A stretch of 64,000 bases of DNA from NCBI RefSeq assembly GCF_001426565.1, contig NZ_LMFA01000022.1, positions 125,479 through 189,478 of the forward strand, given 5' to 3'. The stretch comes from Rhizobium sp. Root482 (GTDB taxonomy: Bacteria; Pseudomonadota; Alphaproteobacteria; Rhizobiales; Rhizobiaceae). Shown one piece after another: positions 45,703-54,123 of the stretch. Each line of letters begins with the position of its first letter. The stretch's first letter is position 1. Made by a program: the position numbers and the translations under genes. The notes under the pieces are model-generated. The model saw only the letters and a program-made list of their open reading frames with translations. It made no database searches and had not been told where the DNA came from.

Positions 45703-46440
45703 TCAGGTTTCGATCTTGAGCTTGACCCGGTCGGCGGCGAAGCGGGTGCGGGCGAATTGGACCGGCACGCCATCCGGATCGGCATTGACCGCCGTCGCCT
45801 CGATGACGATGGCGCCGGGCGAGAGCCTCAGCAGCGACAATTCCGCGGCATCGGCATGGCGCGCGACAAGCTCCGTCGAGGCGCGTACATAGTCCGCCAG
45901 CCCATGCGCCGCGAAGGCCCGGGTGATCGAACGCGTCTTTTCGAAATGTTCGGCCATCAGCGGAAACCGTTCCGATAAAAAATAGCTGGTGGAGCAGGAA
46001 ACCGGCCGCCCGTCGGCGCTGCTGACCAGTTCCAGCCTTATGCAGGGCGTGGCGGGCGCAATGGCCAGGCCGACCGCGACATCGGCCTCGGCCGGCACGA
46101 TGTCGCGGGCAAGCAGTTTTACCTCGATATCGCGGGCCTGGTCGCCCAACCCCTGCGAAAAGCGGGTGCGCTTCGAAATCGGGAAACTCAGGCGTTCCTT
46201 GCGCCGGATCATCGTGCCGCGACCCTGGATCGCCTGTACAAGCCCTTCCTCGGCAAGGGCTGCCAAGGCGCTGCGAACCGTATGGCGATTGACCCCGAAC
46301 TGGCCGGCGAGTACGGTTTCGGGCGGCAGGAGGCCGGTCCGGTCATGATCGCCATTGCTGATCGACAGCCGGATGAGGTCGGCAATCTGCCGCCAGAGGG
46401 CGACGCCGGTTTGCCGTTCGACAGTTTTTTTCGCGTTCAT
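45703..46440 (-). CDS. phnF: GntR/UTRA-family regulator of phosphonate metabolism
   Basis: A 245-residue HutC-subfamily regulator. The N-terminal winged helix (about 10-75) includes LWRQIADLIRLSISNGDH and VNRHTVRSALAALAEEGLVQAIQGRGT; the C-terminal UTRA ligand-binding domain (about 95-240) ends with VIEATAVNADPDGVPVQFARTRFAADRVKLKIE. It is divergent from phnG with an 85-base gap that contains inverted repeats, and most likely represses the C-P lyase operon when phosphate is ample. Ligand unknown. Confidence 0.9.
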   Translation of the reverse strand: MNAKKTVERQTGVALWRQIADLIRLSISNGDHDRTGLLPPETVLAGQFGVNRHTVRSALAALAEEGLVQAIQGRGTMIRRKERLSFPISKRTRFSQGLGDQARDIEVKLLARDIVPAEADVAVGLAIAPATPCIRLELVSSADGRPVSCSTSYFLSERFPLMAEHFEKTRSITRAFAAHGLADYVRASTELVARHADAAELSLLRLSPGAIVIEATAVNADPDGVPVQFARTRFAADRVKLKIET

Positions 46441-46482
46441 GTCACAAGCCCGTCACCTTGGCGTTCTAAATCTGAAGTCAGT

Positions 46483-46508
46483 TGTATAGTTGTCTACATA
46501 AATAGACA
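46483..46508. promoter_or_regulatory. PhnF operator candidate in the phnF/phnG promoter region
   Basis: TGTCTA-CATAAA-TAGACA (46491-46508) is a perfect six-base inverted repeat, partly overlapped by TGTA...TACA (46483-46498). Sites of this kind are bound by HutC-type GntR proteins. It lies 17 bases before phnG. Confidence 0.55.
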
Positions 46509-46525
46509 TTTGAAACGGAAAAGCA

Positions 46526-46993
46526 ATGGACGCGACCAAACGAAACGACACGGCAGCGGGGCTGGAGCGCAAGCAGATCATGGGCCTCCTGGCGCGCGCC
46601 ACCTGTGCGGAGCTGCAGGCGGGATGGGACGGGCTCGACGCCAAGCCGGAGGTCCATCCGGTGCGCGGTCCGGAAACCGGGCTGGTCATGGTGCGCGGCC
46701 GCATCGGCGGCGGCGGCGATGCCTTCAATCTCGGCGAGGCGACCGTCAGCCGCGCGACGATACGGCTTGCCTCGGGCGAAATCGGCCACGGCCAGATGCT
46801 CGGCAACGACCGGGAAAAGGCGCGGCTCGCCGCCCTGTTCGATGCGCTCCAGCAGCGTCCCGAACATCGTCCCGCCGTCGAGGCACTTCTCGATGAAATT
46901 GCCGCGCGCATCGACGCCGAGGACAGCCGCCGAGCGGAGGAAACCGCCGCGACACGGGTCGATTTCTTTACCATGGTCCGAGGGGACGATTGA
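46526..46993 (+). CDS. phnG: C-P lyase core subunit PhnG
   Basis: A 155-residue subunit of the PhnGHIJ core complex. With PhnI, PhnH and PhnL it attaches the phosphonate to the ribose of ATP, releasing adenine. Family features: NDTAAGLERKQIMGLLARA at the start, VRGRIGGGGDAFNLGEATVSRATIRLASGEIGHGQMLGND (about 50-90), and the C-terminal TRVDFFTMVRGDD. The stop overlaps phnH (TGATG). Confidence 0.93.
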   Translation: MDATKRNDTAAGLERKQIMGLLARATCAELQAGWDGLDAKPEVHPVRGPETGLVMVRGRIGGGGDAFNLGEATVSRATIRLASGEIGHGQMLGNDREKARLAALFDALQQRPEHRPAVEALLDEIAARIDAEDSRRAEETAATRVDFFTMVRGDD

Positions 46994-47613
46994 TGGCCAT
47001 TCCAGCAGAAAATCACGCCAGCGCCTATGCCGGGGGTTTCGCCGATCCGGTTTTCCAGTCTCAATCGGTGTTCAAGGCGCTGATGGACGGCATGGCGCGG
47101 CCGGGTTCGATCCTGCCACTCGGCGCCCCGGCAGTGCCGCCCGCGCCGCTTGGCGCCGGCGCCGGCGCCATTGCGCTGACTTTGTGCGACGATGGAACAC
47201 CGGTCTGGCTTACCGCTGCCCTCGCCCGGTCTGCCGTTCCCGCCTGGCTGGCCTTCCACACCGGCGCGCCGGTGACCGAAGTGAAACCAGAAGCCCGTTT
47301 CGCGTTCGTTGAGGAGGGAAGCCTCGTGCCCGGCTTCGACCAGTTCGCGCTCGGCAGCCAGGACTATCCGGACCGGTCGGCGACGCTGGTGCTTGAGATC
47401 GCGTCGCTCGACGGCGGCACCGAACTGATCGCCACCGGCCCCGGCATCCGGGAGCAAACCGTCATCGCGCCATCGGGCCTGCCGGATATCTTCCTGGCGC
47501 TCTGGGCGGAAAACCGCGCCGTATTTCCGCGCGGCGTTGATCTGATTCTCGTGTCCGGCATGGATATCCTGTGTCTGCCGCGCACGACCACGCTTCGTCG
47601 CAGGGAGGCCTAG
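46993..47613 (+). CDS. phnH: C-P lyase core subunit PhnH
   Basis: A 206-residue core-complex subunit with a PLP-transferase-like fold but no cofactor lysine. FADPVFQSQSVFKALMDGMARPGSI begins the family domain, and FPRGVDLILVSGMDILCLPRTT closes it. I used the ATG at 46993, which overlaps the phnG stop by one base. phnI begins two bases after the stop. Confidence 0.92.
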   Translation: MAIPAENHASAYAGGFADPVFQSQSVFKALMDGMARPGSILPLGAPAVPPAPLGAGAGAIALTLCDDGTPVWLTAALARSAVPAWLAFHTGAPVTEVKPEARFAFVEEGSLVPGFDQFALGSQDYPDRSATLVLEIASLDGGTELIATGPGIREQTVIAPSGLPDIFLALWAENRAVFPRGVDLILVSGMDILCLPRTTTLRRREA

Positions 47614-47615
47614 CC

Positions 47616-48728
47616 ATGTATGTCGCAGTCAAGGGCGGCGAGGCCGCCATCGCCAATGCACACCGGCTGCTCGCCGACCGCCGCCGAGGCGAGCGATCGC
47701 TGCCGGCCATTTCCATCGACCAGATCGTCGCCCAGCTCGGCCTTGCGGTCGACCGCGTCATGGCGGAGGCCTCGCTCTACGACCGGGAGCTTGCCGCCCT
47801 TGCCGTGCGCCAGGCGCGTGGCGACATGATCGAGGCGATCTTCATCCTGCGTGCCTATCGCACCACCCTGCCACGCTTCGGCATGTCGGTGCCCGTCGAT
47901 ACCGCGAACATGAAGATCGAGCGGCGCGTCTCGGCCACCTACAAGGACTTGCCCGGCGGCCAGTTGCTTGGGCCGACCTTCGACTATACCCACCGCCTGC
48001 TCGATCCGTCACTGCTCGAGGACGAGCCTGTCGCCGATCCCCTCCGCCGGGAGGCAGACGAAACCTCGATGATGCGCGTCTCCGACATCCTGGCCGGCGA
48101 AGGGCTGATCGAGGGTGACGGCCAGATGCCGGCGGATCATCAACCCGGCGATCTCACCCGCGAACCGCTGGAGTTTCCGCTCGACCGCGACCTGCGCCTG
48201 CAGGCGCTGGCGCGCGGCGACGAGGGTTTCCTGCTGGCTCTCGCCTATTCCACCCAGCGCGGCTATGCCCGCACCCATCCCTTCGTCGGCGAGGTGCGCA
48301 TCGGCGAGGTCGAGGTGGAGCTCGACATTCCCGAACTCGGTTTCGCCGTCTCGCTCGGCCGCATCCAGGTGACCGAATGCCAGATGGTCAACCAGTTCCA
48401 GGGCTCGGCGAAAACCCCACCGCAATTCACCCGCGGCTACGGTCTCGTCTTCGGCCAGAGCGAGCGCAAGGCCATGGCCATGTCGCTGGTCGACCGGGCC
48501 TTGAGGGCGGAAGAATTCGGCGAGGATATCGTCGCGCCGGCGCAGGACGAGGAATTCGTCATCTCGCATTCCGACAATGTCCAGGCGACCGGCTTCGTAG
48601 AGCACCTGAAGCTGCCGCACTATGTCGATTTCCAGGCTGAACTCGATCTCGTCCGCCGCATGCGCGCCGAATACGAGGCAAGGCAGGCCGGCGACACATC
48701 CACCGATCTGCTGGAGGCCGCACAATGA
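47616..48728 (+). CDS. phnI: C-P lyase core subunit PhnI
   Basis: A 370-residue nucleosidase-type subunit of the core complex that attacks the N-glycosidic bond of ATP in the first C-P lyase step. YVAVKGGEAAIANAHRLLADRRRG is the family start; YSTQRGYARTHPFVGEVR and EFVISHSDNVQATGFVEHLKLPHYVDFQAEL are conserved. The ATG at 47616 has CAGGGAGG upstream. Overlaps phnJ by four bases (ATGA). Confidence 0.93.
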   Translation: MYVAVKGGEAAIANAHRLLADRRRGERSLPAISIDQIVAQLGLAVDRVMAEASLYDRELAALAVRQARGDMIEAIFILRAYRTTLPRFGMSVPVDTANMKIERRVSATYKDLPGGQLLGPTFDYTHRLLDPSLLEDEPVADPLRREADETSMMRVSDILAGEGLIEGDGQMPADHQPGDLTREPLEFPLDRDLRLQALARGDEGFLLALAYSTQRGYARTHPFVGEVRIGEVEVELDIPELGFAVSLGRIQVTECQMVNQFQGSAKTPPQFTRGYGLVFGQSERKAMAMSLVDRALRAEEFGEDIVAPAQDEEFVISHSDNVQATGFVEHLKLPHYVDFQAELDLVRRMRAEYEARQAGDTSTDLLEAAQ

Positions 48729-49603
48729 GCGCCAAGCTTGCCGCCTATAATTTCGCCTATCTCGACGAGCAGACCAAGCGGATGATCCGCCGGGCGATCC
48801 TGAAGGCGATCGCCATCCCCGGCTACCAGGTTCCCTTCGCCTCGCGCGAAATGCCCATGCCCTACGGCTGGGGCACCGGCGGCGTACAGGTGACGGCGGC
48901 GATCCTCGGGCCGGACGACGTGCTGAAGGTCATCGATCAGGGCGCCGACGACACCACGAATGCGGTGTCGATCCGCGCCTTCTTCCAGAAGGTCGCCAAT
49001 GTCGCGGTCACCACGAAGACGCGCGAGGCGACGATCATCCAGACGCGCCATCGCATCCCGGAGGAGACGCTTTCCGCCGGCCAGACGCTGGTCTACCAGG
49101 TGCCGATCCCCGAACCCCTGCGCTTTCTCGAGCCGCGCGAGACCGAGACCCGCAAGATGCATGCGCTGGAGGAATACGGCCTCATGCATGTAAAACTCTA
49201 CGAGGACATCGCCCGCAACGGCCATATCGCCACCACCTATGCCTATCCGGTCAAGGTCGAGGGGCGCTATGTCATGGACCCCTCGCCGACGCCGAAATTC
49301 GACAATCCGAAAATGCATATGTCGGAGGCGCTGCAGCTGTTCGGCGCCGGTCGCGAAAAGCGCATCTATGCCGTACCGCCCCATACCGATGTCGTCAGCC
49401 TCGACTTCGAGGACCATCCCTTCGAGATCCAGCATTTCGACAGGCCCTGCGCGCTCTGCGGCGCCGAAAATGTCTATCTCGACGAGGTGGTGCTCGACGA
49501 CAAGGGCGGGCGCATGTTCGTCTGCTCGGACACCGACCATTGCGAGGACCGCCGGGAGCATGGCCATGAGGGCGAGATGCTGGGACGGGAGGCGGCGGAA
49601 TGA
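48725..49603 (+). CDS. phnJ: C-P lyase catalytic subunit PhnJ (radical SAM)
   Basis: A 292-residue radical-SAM enzyme that cleaves the C-P bond of ribosyl alkylphosphonate 5-phosphate. The iron-sulfur ligands are Cys242, Cys245 and Cys267 (CALC...C), and the thiyl-radical residue is Cys273 in CSDTDHC, each one position later than in the E. coli protein. GYQVPFASREMPMPYGWGTGGVQ near the N-terminus is highly conserved. All key residues are intact, so the enzyme should be active. A repeat-bearing 259-base gap follows before phnK. Confidence 0.95.
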   Translation: MSAKLAAYNFAYLDEQTKRMIRRAILKAIAIPGYQVPFASREMPMPYGWGTGGVQVTAAILGPDDVLKVIDQGADDTTNAVSIRAFFQKVANVAVTTKTREATIIQTRHRIPEETLSAGQTLVYQVPIPEPLRFLEPRETETRKMHALEEYGLMHVKLYEDIARNGHIATTYAYPVKVEGRYVMDPSPTPKFDNPKMHMSEALQLFGAGREKRIYAVPPHTDVVSLDFEDHPFEIQHFDRPCALCGAENVYLDEVVLDDKGGRMFVCSDTDHCEDRREHGHEGEMLGREAAE

Positions 49604-49645
49604 GTGCGATGGCTGAATATTTGCTTCGGAGCGTGCCGCACGCTT

Positions 49646-49804
49646 CCTCTTCTCCCCAGCGGGGAGAAGTGCCGAGCGGATGCCAGGCGATGAGGGGGGC
49701 TTCGGCGAAGCCGGAGCCACATCGACGTTATATTGAAATTGGCTGCCTTCGGCCCCCCTCATCCGGCGCTGCGCGCCACCTTCGCCCCGCTGGGGAGAAG
49801 AGGG
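49646..49804. repeat. Rhizobial-type palindromic intergenic repeat inside the phn operon
   Basis: Two inverted arms of about 50 bases: left 49646-49700 (CCTCTTCTCCCCAGCGGGGAG ... GATGAGGGGGGC in part) and right 49752-49804 (GGCCCCCCTCATC ... GCTGGGGAGAAGAGGG in part), separated by about 50 bases. Each arm carries the short palindrome around TCTCCCC/GGGGAGA. Such elements are abundant between rhizobial genes. It occupies the phnJ-phnK gap, so transcripts would fold here. Confidence 0.75.
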
Positions 49805-49862
49805 AGCCAGCGGTGTTCTTCCGCCCGGAACAGCAATTCTCGCTCAGCATGGAAATTGCCCC

Positions 49863-50639
49863 ATGACCCAGACTCCCCTTCTCAAAGTCAACGATGTCTC
49901 GAAATTCTACGGCACGCGTGTCGGCTGCCGGAATGTCTCGTTCGAACTCTGGCCGGGCGAAGTTCTCGCCATCGTCGGCGAATCCGGGTCCGGAAAGACG
50001 ACGCTGCTGTCCTGCCTCTCCACCCGGCTGATGCCCAGTTCCGGCGCCGTCGAATATCACATGCGCGATGGCCAGTACCGTGATCTGGCCCGCATGGGGG
50101 AGGCGGAGCGTCGCTTCCTGATGCGCACCGACTGGGGCTTCGTGCACCAGAACCCGGCCGATGGCCTGCGCATGACGGTGTCTGCCGGCGCCAATGTCGG
50201 CGAGCGGCTGATGGCGGTCGGCGACCGGCATTACGGCAATATCCGCGCGACCGCGGCCGACTGGCTGCGGCGCGTCGAAATCGAGGAGGACCGCATCGAC
50301 GACCAGCCGCGCGCCTTCTCCGGCGGCATGCGCCAGCGCCTGCAGATCGCTCGCAACCTCGTCACCTCGCCGCGCCTCGTCTTTATGGACGAGCCGACGG
50401 GCGGGCTCGATGTCTCGGTGCAGGCAAGGCTGCTCGACCTTGTGCGCGGCCTCGTCCACGATCTCGGCCTCTCCGCCATCATCGTCACCCATGATCTTGC
50501 CGTGGCGCGCCTCCTGTCGCACCGGATGATGGTCATGAAGGACGGGCTGGTGATCGAGCAGGGCCTGACCGACCGGGTGCTCGACGATCCCCGCGAACCC
50601 TATACCCAGCTTCTCGTTTCCTCGATCCTGCAGGTCTGA
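49863..50639 (+). CDS. phnK: C-P lyase ATPase subunit PhnK
   Basis: A 258-residue ABC-type ATPase without membrane partners; it docks on the PhnJ surface of the core complex. Walker A GESGSGKTTLL (about 40), Q-loop VHQNPADGLRM, signature FSGGMRQRLQIARNL, Walker B LVFMDEPTGGLDVSVQ, switch His in VTHDLAVAR. The ATG at 49863 follows the palindromic repeat by about 60 bases. phnL follows after a 64-base gap that holds another repeat. Confidence 0.92.
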   Translation: MTQTPLLKVNDVSKFYGTRVGCRNVSFELWPGEVLAIVGESGSGKTTLLSCLSTRLMPSSGAVEYHMRDGQYRDLARMGEAERRFLMRTDWGFVHQNPADGLRMTVSAGANVGERLMAVGDRHYGNIRATAADWLRRVEIEEDRIDDQPRAFSGGMRQRLQIARNLVTSPRLVFMDEPTGGLDVSVQARLLDLVRGLVHDLGLSAIIVTHDLAVARLLSHRMMVMKDGLVIEQGLTDRVLDDPREPYTQLLVSSILQV

Positions 50640-50640
50640 A

Positions 50641-50686
50641 CATGGTTCCGAAAAGTGGGAACCGGTTTTCGGACCAAACCATGCTC
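50641..50686. repeat. Short rhizobial palindromic repeat between phnK and phnL
   Basis: CATGGTTCCGAAAAGTGGGA... continues to ACCATGC, with arms CCGAAAA / TTTTCGG around GTGGGAACCGG and outer CATGGT / ACCATG. This short unit recurs widely in rhizobial genomes. It ends just before the AAAAGGAG ribosome-binding site of phnL. Confidence 0.7.
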
Positions 50687-50703
50687 CAAAAGGAGAAATA
50701 GTC

Positions 50704-51411
50704 ATGGCCACGCCGCTTGTTGTTTCCGAAGTCGCCAAGAGCTTCACCATGCATCTGCGCGACGGTATCCGCCTGCCGGTCGTCTCCGGTGTCTCCTTTT
50801 CCGTCAGGAAAGGTGAATGCGTCGTGCTGGGCGGCCCGTCGGGCGTCGGCAAGAGCTCGATCCTCAAGATGCTCTATGGCAATTATGCCGTCGATGCCGG
50901 CCAGATCCTGATCGAGCACCAGGGACGGCTGGTCGATCTCGCCGATGCCGCGCCCCGTGCGGTTCTGGAAGTCCGGCGCGATACGCTCGGCTATGTCAGC
51001 CAGTTCCTGCGCGTCGTTCCCCGCGTTCCGGCGCTTGACGTCGTCGCCGAGCCGCTGCTGGCGCGCGGCATCGACCAGGTGGAGGCGCGGGAAAAGGCTT
51101 CCGACCTCCTGGCAAGGCTCAACCTGCCGCGCGAACTCTGGCAATTGCCGCCGGCCACCTTTTCCGGCGGCGAACAGCAGCGCGTCAACATCGCCCGCGG
51201 CTTCATTACCGACCATGCGATCCTTCTGCTCGACGAGCCGACAGCCTCGCTCGATGCGAAGAACCGCCGCGTCGTCATCGATCTGATCGCCGCCAAGAAG
51301 GCCGAGGGTGTCGCGCTGCTCGGCATCTTCCACGACGAGGAAGTGCGTGACGCCGTCGCCGACCGCATTCTCGATGTCTCCGCCTTTTCGCCGCGAAAGG
51401 CCGCCGCATGA
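50704..51411 (+). CDS. phnL: C-P lyase ATPase subunit PhnL
   Basis: A 235-residue ABC-type ATPase acting with PhnK on the core complex. Walker [13 protein letters not shown] (about 44), signature [15 protein letters not shown], Walker [13 protein letters not shown], switch His in GIFHDEEV. The AAAAGGAG ribosome-binding site precedes the ATG. Overlaps the next gene by ATGA. Confidence 0.92.
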   Translation: MATPLVVSEVAKSFTMHLRDGIRLPVVSGVSFSVRKGECVVLGGPSGVGKSSILKMLYGNYAVDAGQILIEHQGRLVDLADAAPRAVLEVRRDTLGYVSQFLRVVPRVPALDVVAEPLLARGIDQVEAREKASDLLARLNLPRELWQLPPATFSGGEQQRVNIARGFITDHAILLLDEPTASLDAKNRRVVIDLIAAKKAEGVALLGIFHDEEVRDAVADRILDVSAFSPRKAAA

Positions 51412-52025
51412 GCAAGAGGCTGAGCGAAGAGCCGGCCGTGGACCCGACCGCCATCGTGACCGGATCCACGCTTGGCCGCTATACCGAAGTGGGCGAACGC
51501 TGCCGCATCGACGAAGCCGAACTCGGCGATTATTCCTATATCGAGCGCGACGGTTCCATCTGGTGCGCGACGATCGGCAAATTCGCCAATCTGGCATCAT
51601 CCGTGCGCATCAACGCCACCAATCACCCGATGGGCCGGGCGACGCTGCATCATTTCACCTACCGGTCTTCCTATTATTGGCCGGATGCCGGGCTGGACCA
51701 GGATTTCTTCGCCTGGCGCCGCGAAAACCGTGTCACCATCGGACATGATGTCTGGATTGGCCATGGGTCCACCGTGTTGCCGGGCGTGACCGTGGGCAAT
51801 GGCGCGGTGATCGGCGCCGGTGCTGTCGTCTCCAGGGATGTCGCGCCCTATGCCATCGTCGGCGGCGTGCCGGCAAGGCTGATCCGCGAGCGCTTCGGGA
51901 GCGAGATCGCCGCGCGGTTCGAAAAACTTACCTGGTGGGATTGGGAGCATGCGAAGCTCCGCGATGCGCTCGACGACTTCCGGATGCTCGACGCGGATGC
52001 ATTCCTCACCCGTCACAATGCCTGA
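51408..52025 (+). CDS. Hexapeptide-repeat transferase of phosphonate operons
   Basis: A 205-residue left-handed beta-helix protein of the phosphonate-linked chloramphenicol acetyltransferase-like (CatB/Vat) family. Hexapeptide turns run through [35 protein letters not shown] and [55 protein letters not shown]-like His is the likely catalytic base. Probably acyl-transfers to an aminophosphonate or a related compound; the role usually filled by PhnO is a reasonable guess. Translationally coupled to phnL. Confidence 0.82.
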   Translation: MSKRLSEEPAVDPTAIVTGSTLGRYTEVGERCRIDEAELGDYSYIERDGSIWCATIGKFANLASSVRINATNHPMGRATLHHFTYRSSYYWPDAGLDQDFFAWRRENRVTIGHDVWIGHGSTVLPGVTVGNGAVIGAGAVVSRDVAPYAIVGGVPARLIRERFGSEIAARFEKLTWWDWEHAKLRDALDDFRMLDADAFLTRHNA

Positions 52026-52065
52026 ATTTCGCCGCTGCAGTCCATGCCCGCCCGGGCATCGTCGA

Positions 52066-52094
52066 CTGTAACGAAACCGACATAGAACTGACAT
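52066..52094 (+). promoter_or_regulatory. PHO box with three half-sites upstream of phnC
   Basis: CTGTAAC (52066), CCGACAT (52077) and CTGACAT (52088) occur at exact 11-base intervals, separated by GAAA, AGAA-type AT-rich spacers. Two or more 7-base direct repeats with this spacing are the PhoB recognition pattern. It lies about 70-100 bases before the phnC start. Confidence 0.65.
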
Positions 52095-52162
52095 CCCCCC
52101 TTCATCAAGCGCCGTTAAGGCAAGGGCATGCCGATGACCGGTATCGCCAAAGAGGACGAGCG

Positions 52163-52198
52163 CCCATGTTTCAGATGAAGCCCATGTTTCAGATGAAG
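52163..52198 (+). repeat. 18-base tandem duplication across the phnC start
   Basis: CCCATGTTTCAGATGAAG occurs twice in immediate tandem (52163-52180 and 52181-52198), so the phnC start codon is doubled in frame and the protein can begin [12 protein letters not shown]. Only the first copy has an upstream GAGGACGAG ribosome-binding region at close range. Confidence 0.85.
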
Positions 52199-53023
52199 AA
52201 CGTGACCCGACGATTCGACAAGAAGACTGCCGTCGATGCGGTGACCTTCGATATCCCGCAGGGTCAGATGGTCGGCATCATCGGCCGGTCGGGCGCCGGC
52301 AAGTCGACGCTTCTGAGGATGATCAACCGCCTCAACGACGTCTCCTCCGGCTCCATCCATTTCGGCGATCTCGAAGTCTCGGCGCTGCGAGGTGCGGCCC
52401 TACGAAACTGGCAGCGCGATTGCGCCATGATCTTCCAGCAGTTCAACCTCGTGCCGCGCCTCGATGTACTGACCAACGTGCTGCTCGGCCGTCTCAATCA
52501 CCGCTCCACCGTGCTCAGCATCCTCAACATGTTCACCCGCGAGGAGCGCATCATGGCCATCGGCGCGCTGGAACGGCTCGGCATCGAGCAGACGGCGCTG
52601 CAGGCGGCGGGCACGCTTTCCGGCGGCCAGCAGCAGCGCGTCGCCATCGCCCGCGCCCTCATGCAGCAACCGAAGATGCTGCTTGCCGACGAGCCGATCG
52701 CCTCGCTCGATCCGCTGAACGCCAAGATCGTCATGGATGCGCTGCGCGATATCAACGAGCGCGACGGCATCACCGTCGTCACCAATCTGCACACGCTGGA
52801 TACGGCGCGCAATTACTGCGAGCGCATTATCGGCATGGCGCATGGCCGTGTCGTGTTCGACGGCCCGCCGCGGGACCTGACGGCCGCCGCCGTCAGCGAA
52901 ATCTATGGCGGCGTCGAGATCGAGGAGGCGATGACCTCGACAAGCATCGTCAGTCCCGCTGCCCCGGTGCAGGACAACAGGAAATCCGCCGGCGTGAAGC
53001 CGCTGGCACTGGCCGGCCTCTGA
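52166..53023 (+). CDS. phnC: Phosphonate ABC transporter ATP-binding protein
   Basis: A 285-residue ATPase for phosphonate/phosphate-ester import. Walker [14 protein letters not shown] (about 40), Q-loop [21 protein letters not shown], signature [15 protein letters not shown], Walker [16 protein letters not shown]; these are the PhnC pattern. Either of two tandem ATG codons (52166, 52184) could be used because of an 18-base duplication. A PHO box lies upstream, so this appears to be a second phosphate-starvation transcript start. The C-terminus carries an extra tail of about 25 residues. Confidence 0.92.
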   Translation: MFQMKPMFQMKNVTRRFDKKTAVDAVTFDIPQGQMVGIIGRSGAGKSTLLRMINRLNDVSSGSIHFGDLEVSALRGAALRNWQRDCAMIFQQFNLVPRLDVLTNVLLGRLNHRSTVLSILNMFTREERIMAIGALERLGIEQTALQAAGTLSGGQQQRVAIARALMQQPKMLLADEPIASLDPLNAKIVMDALRDINERDGITVVTNLHTLDTARNYCERIIGMAHGRVVFDGPPRDLTAAAVSEIYGGVEIEEAMTSTSIVSPAAPVQDNRKSAGVKPLALAGL

Positions 53024-53109
53024 GGCTCGCCAAGATCGAAAGCCCGCGTCAAGGGCGATCGCTTTGCAACGACGACAAGCCGGCGCCGCCGGACAACAGG
53101 AGAAGACCC

Positions 53110-54015
53110 ATGTTGAAGAATGCCCTCTTGAGCGCCGTGGCGCTCATCGCCTTCGCCGGCCACGTCCAGGCCGAAGACCTCAAGGAATTCCGCGTCGGCA
53201 TCATCGGCGGCGAGAACGAGGCCGACCGCCTGCGCAATTTCCAATGCCTGTCGGACACGCTTCCGCAGGCGATCGGCGTCGAGAAGGTTTCCTTCTTCCC
53301 GGCCGCCGATTATGACGGCGTCATTCAGGGCCTGCTTGGCGGCACGCTCGACTATGCTGAACTCGGCGCCTCCGGTTATGCCAAGATCTATCTTGCCAAG
53401 GCAGATGCGGTCGAGCCGATCCTGACGACCGAGCAGACCGACGGCTCGACCGGCTATTATTCGATCATGGTTGCCCGCAAGGATGCCGGCTTCACCAAGG
53501 TCGAGGACCTGAAGGGCAAGAAGCTCGGCTTTGCCGACCCGGATTCGACCTCCGGCTACCTGATCCCGAACGTCACCCTGCCGGAAACGCTCGGCATGCC
53601 GGTCAAGGAATTCTTCGCGGAAACCGGCTTCGGCGGCGGTCATGAAAATCTGGTCCTCGAAGTCGTCAAGGGCACTTTCGATGCCGGCACGACCTTCGGT
53701 TCGGGCATCGGCGAATTCAAGGAGGGCTATACTTCCGGCAATCTGCGCAAGATGGTCGACAAGGGCATCGTCGACATGAACGACCTGGTCGAGCTGTGGC
53801 GCTCGCCGCTGATCCCGAACGGCCCGATCGTCGTGCGCTCGTCGCTCAACGACGACATGAAGGCCAAGTTCAAGCAATTCATGATGGACCTGCCGAAGAC
53901 CGATGCGGCCTGCTTCGCAGCCATCCAGGGCGGCGATTTCAAGGGCTTCGTCGAGGTCAATGCCGATTTCTACAAGCCGATCATCGACGCCCGCAAGTCG
54001 ACCATCGGCGGCTGA
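53110..54015 (+). CDS. phnD: Phosphonate ABC transporter periplasmic binding protein
   Basis: A 301-residue binding protein with a signal peptide (LKNALLSAVALIAFAGHVQA, cut near residue 20). EFRVGIIGGENEADRLRNFQCLSDTL opens the mature domain; YAELGASGYAKIYL and FADPDSTSGYLIPNVTLP (Ser-Thr-Ser ligand loop) match PhnD. It binds phosphonates in the periplasm. AACAGGAGAAG supplies the ribosome-binding site. A GC-rich hairpin follows it. Confidence 0.93.
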   Translation: MLKNALLSAVALIAFAGHVQAEDLKEFRVGIIGGENEADRLRNFQCLSDTLPQAIGVEKVSFFPAADYDGVIQGLLGGTLDYAELGASGYAKIYLAKADAVEPILTTEQTDGSTGYYSIMVARKDAGFTKVEDLKGKKLGFADPDSTSGYLIPNVTLPETLGMPVKEFFAETGFGGGHENLVLEVVKGTFDAGTTFGSGIGEFKEGYTSGNLRKMVDKGIVDMNDLVELWRSPLIPNGPIVVRSSLNDDMKAKFKQFMMDLPKTDAACFAAIQGGDFKGFVEVNADFYKPIIDARKSTIGG

Positions 54016-54032
54016 TCCACCAACCCAGGATC

Positions 54033-54063
54033 GGCGCCGGTTGCGATCCGGCCGGCGCCTTTC
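54033..54063 (+). terminator. Attenuator-like hairpin between phnD and phnE
   Basis: Stem GGCGCCGG / CCGGCGCC with an 11-base loop followed by TTTCT. Position after a binding-protein gene and before its permeases suggests partial termination or mRNA stabilisation. Confidence 0.7.
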
Positions 54064-54123
54064 TCATCGACGTTGCCCACGCGCGACGTCATGGTCGAGC
54101 CCGACCATGACGGAGGAGAGGTT

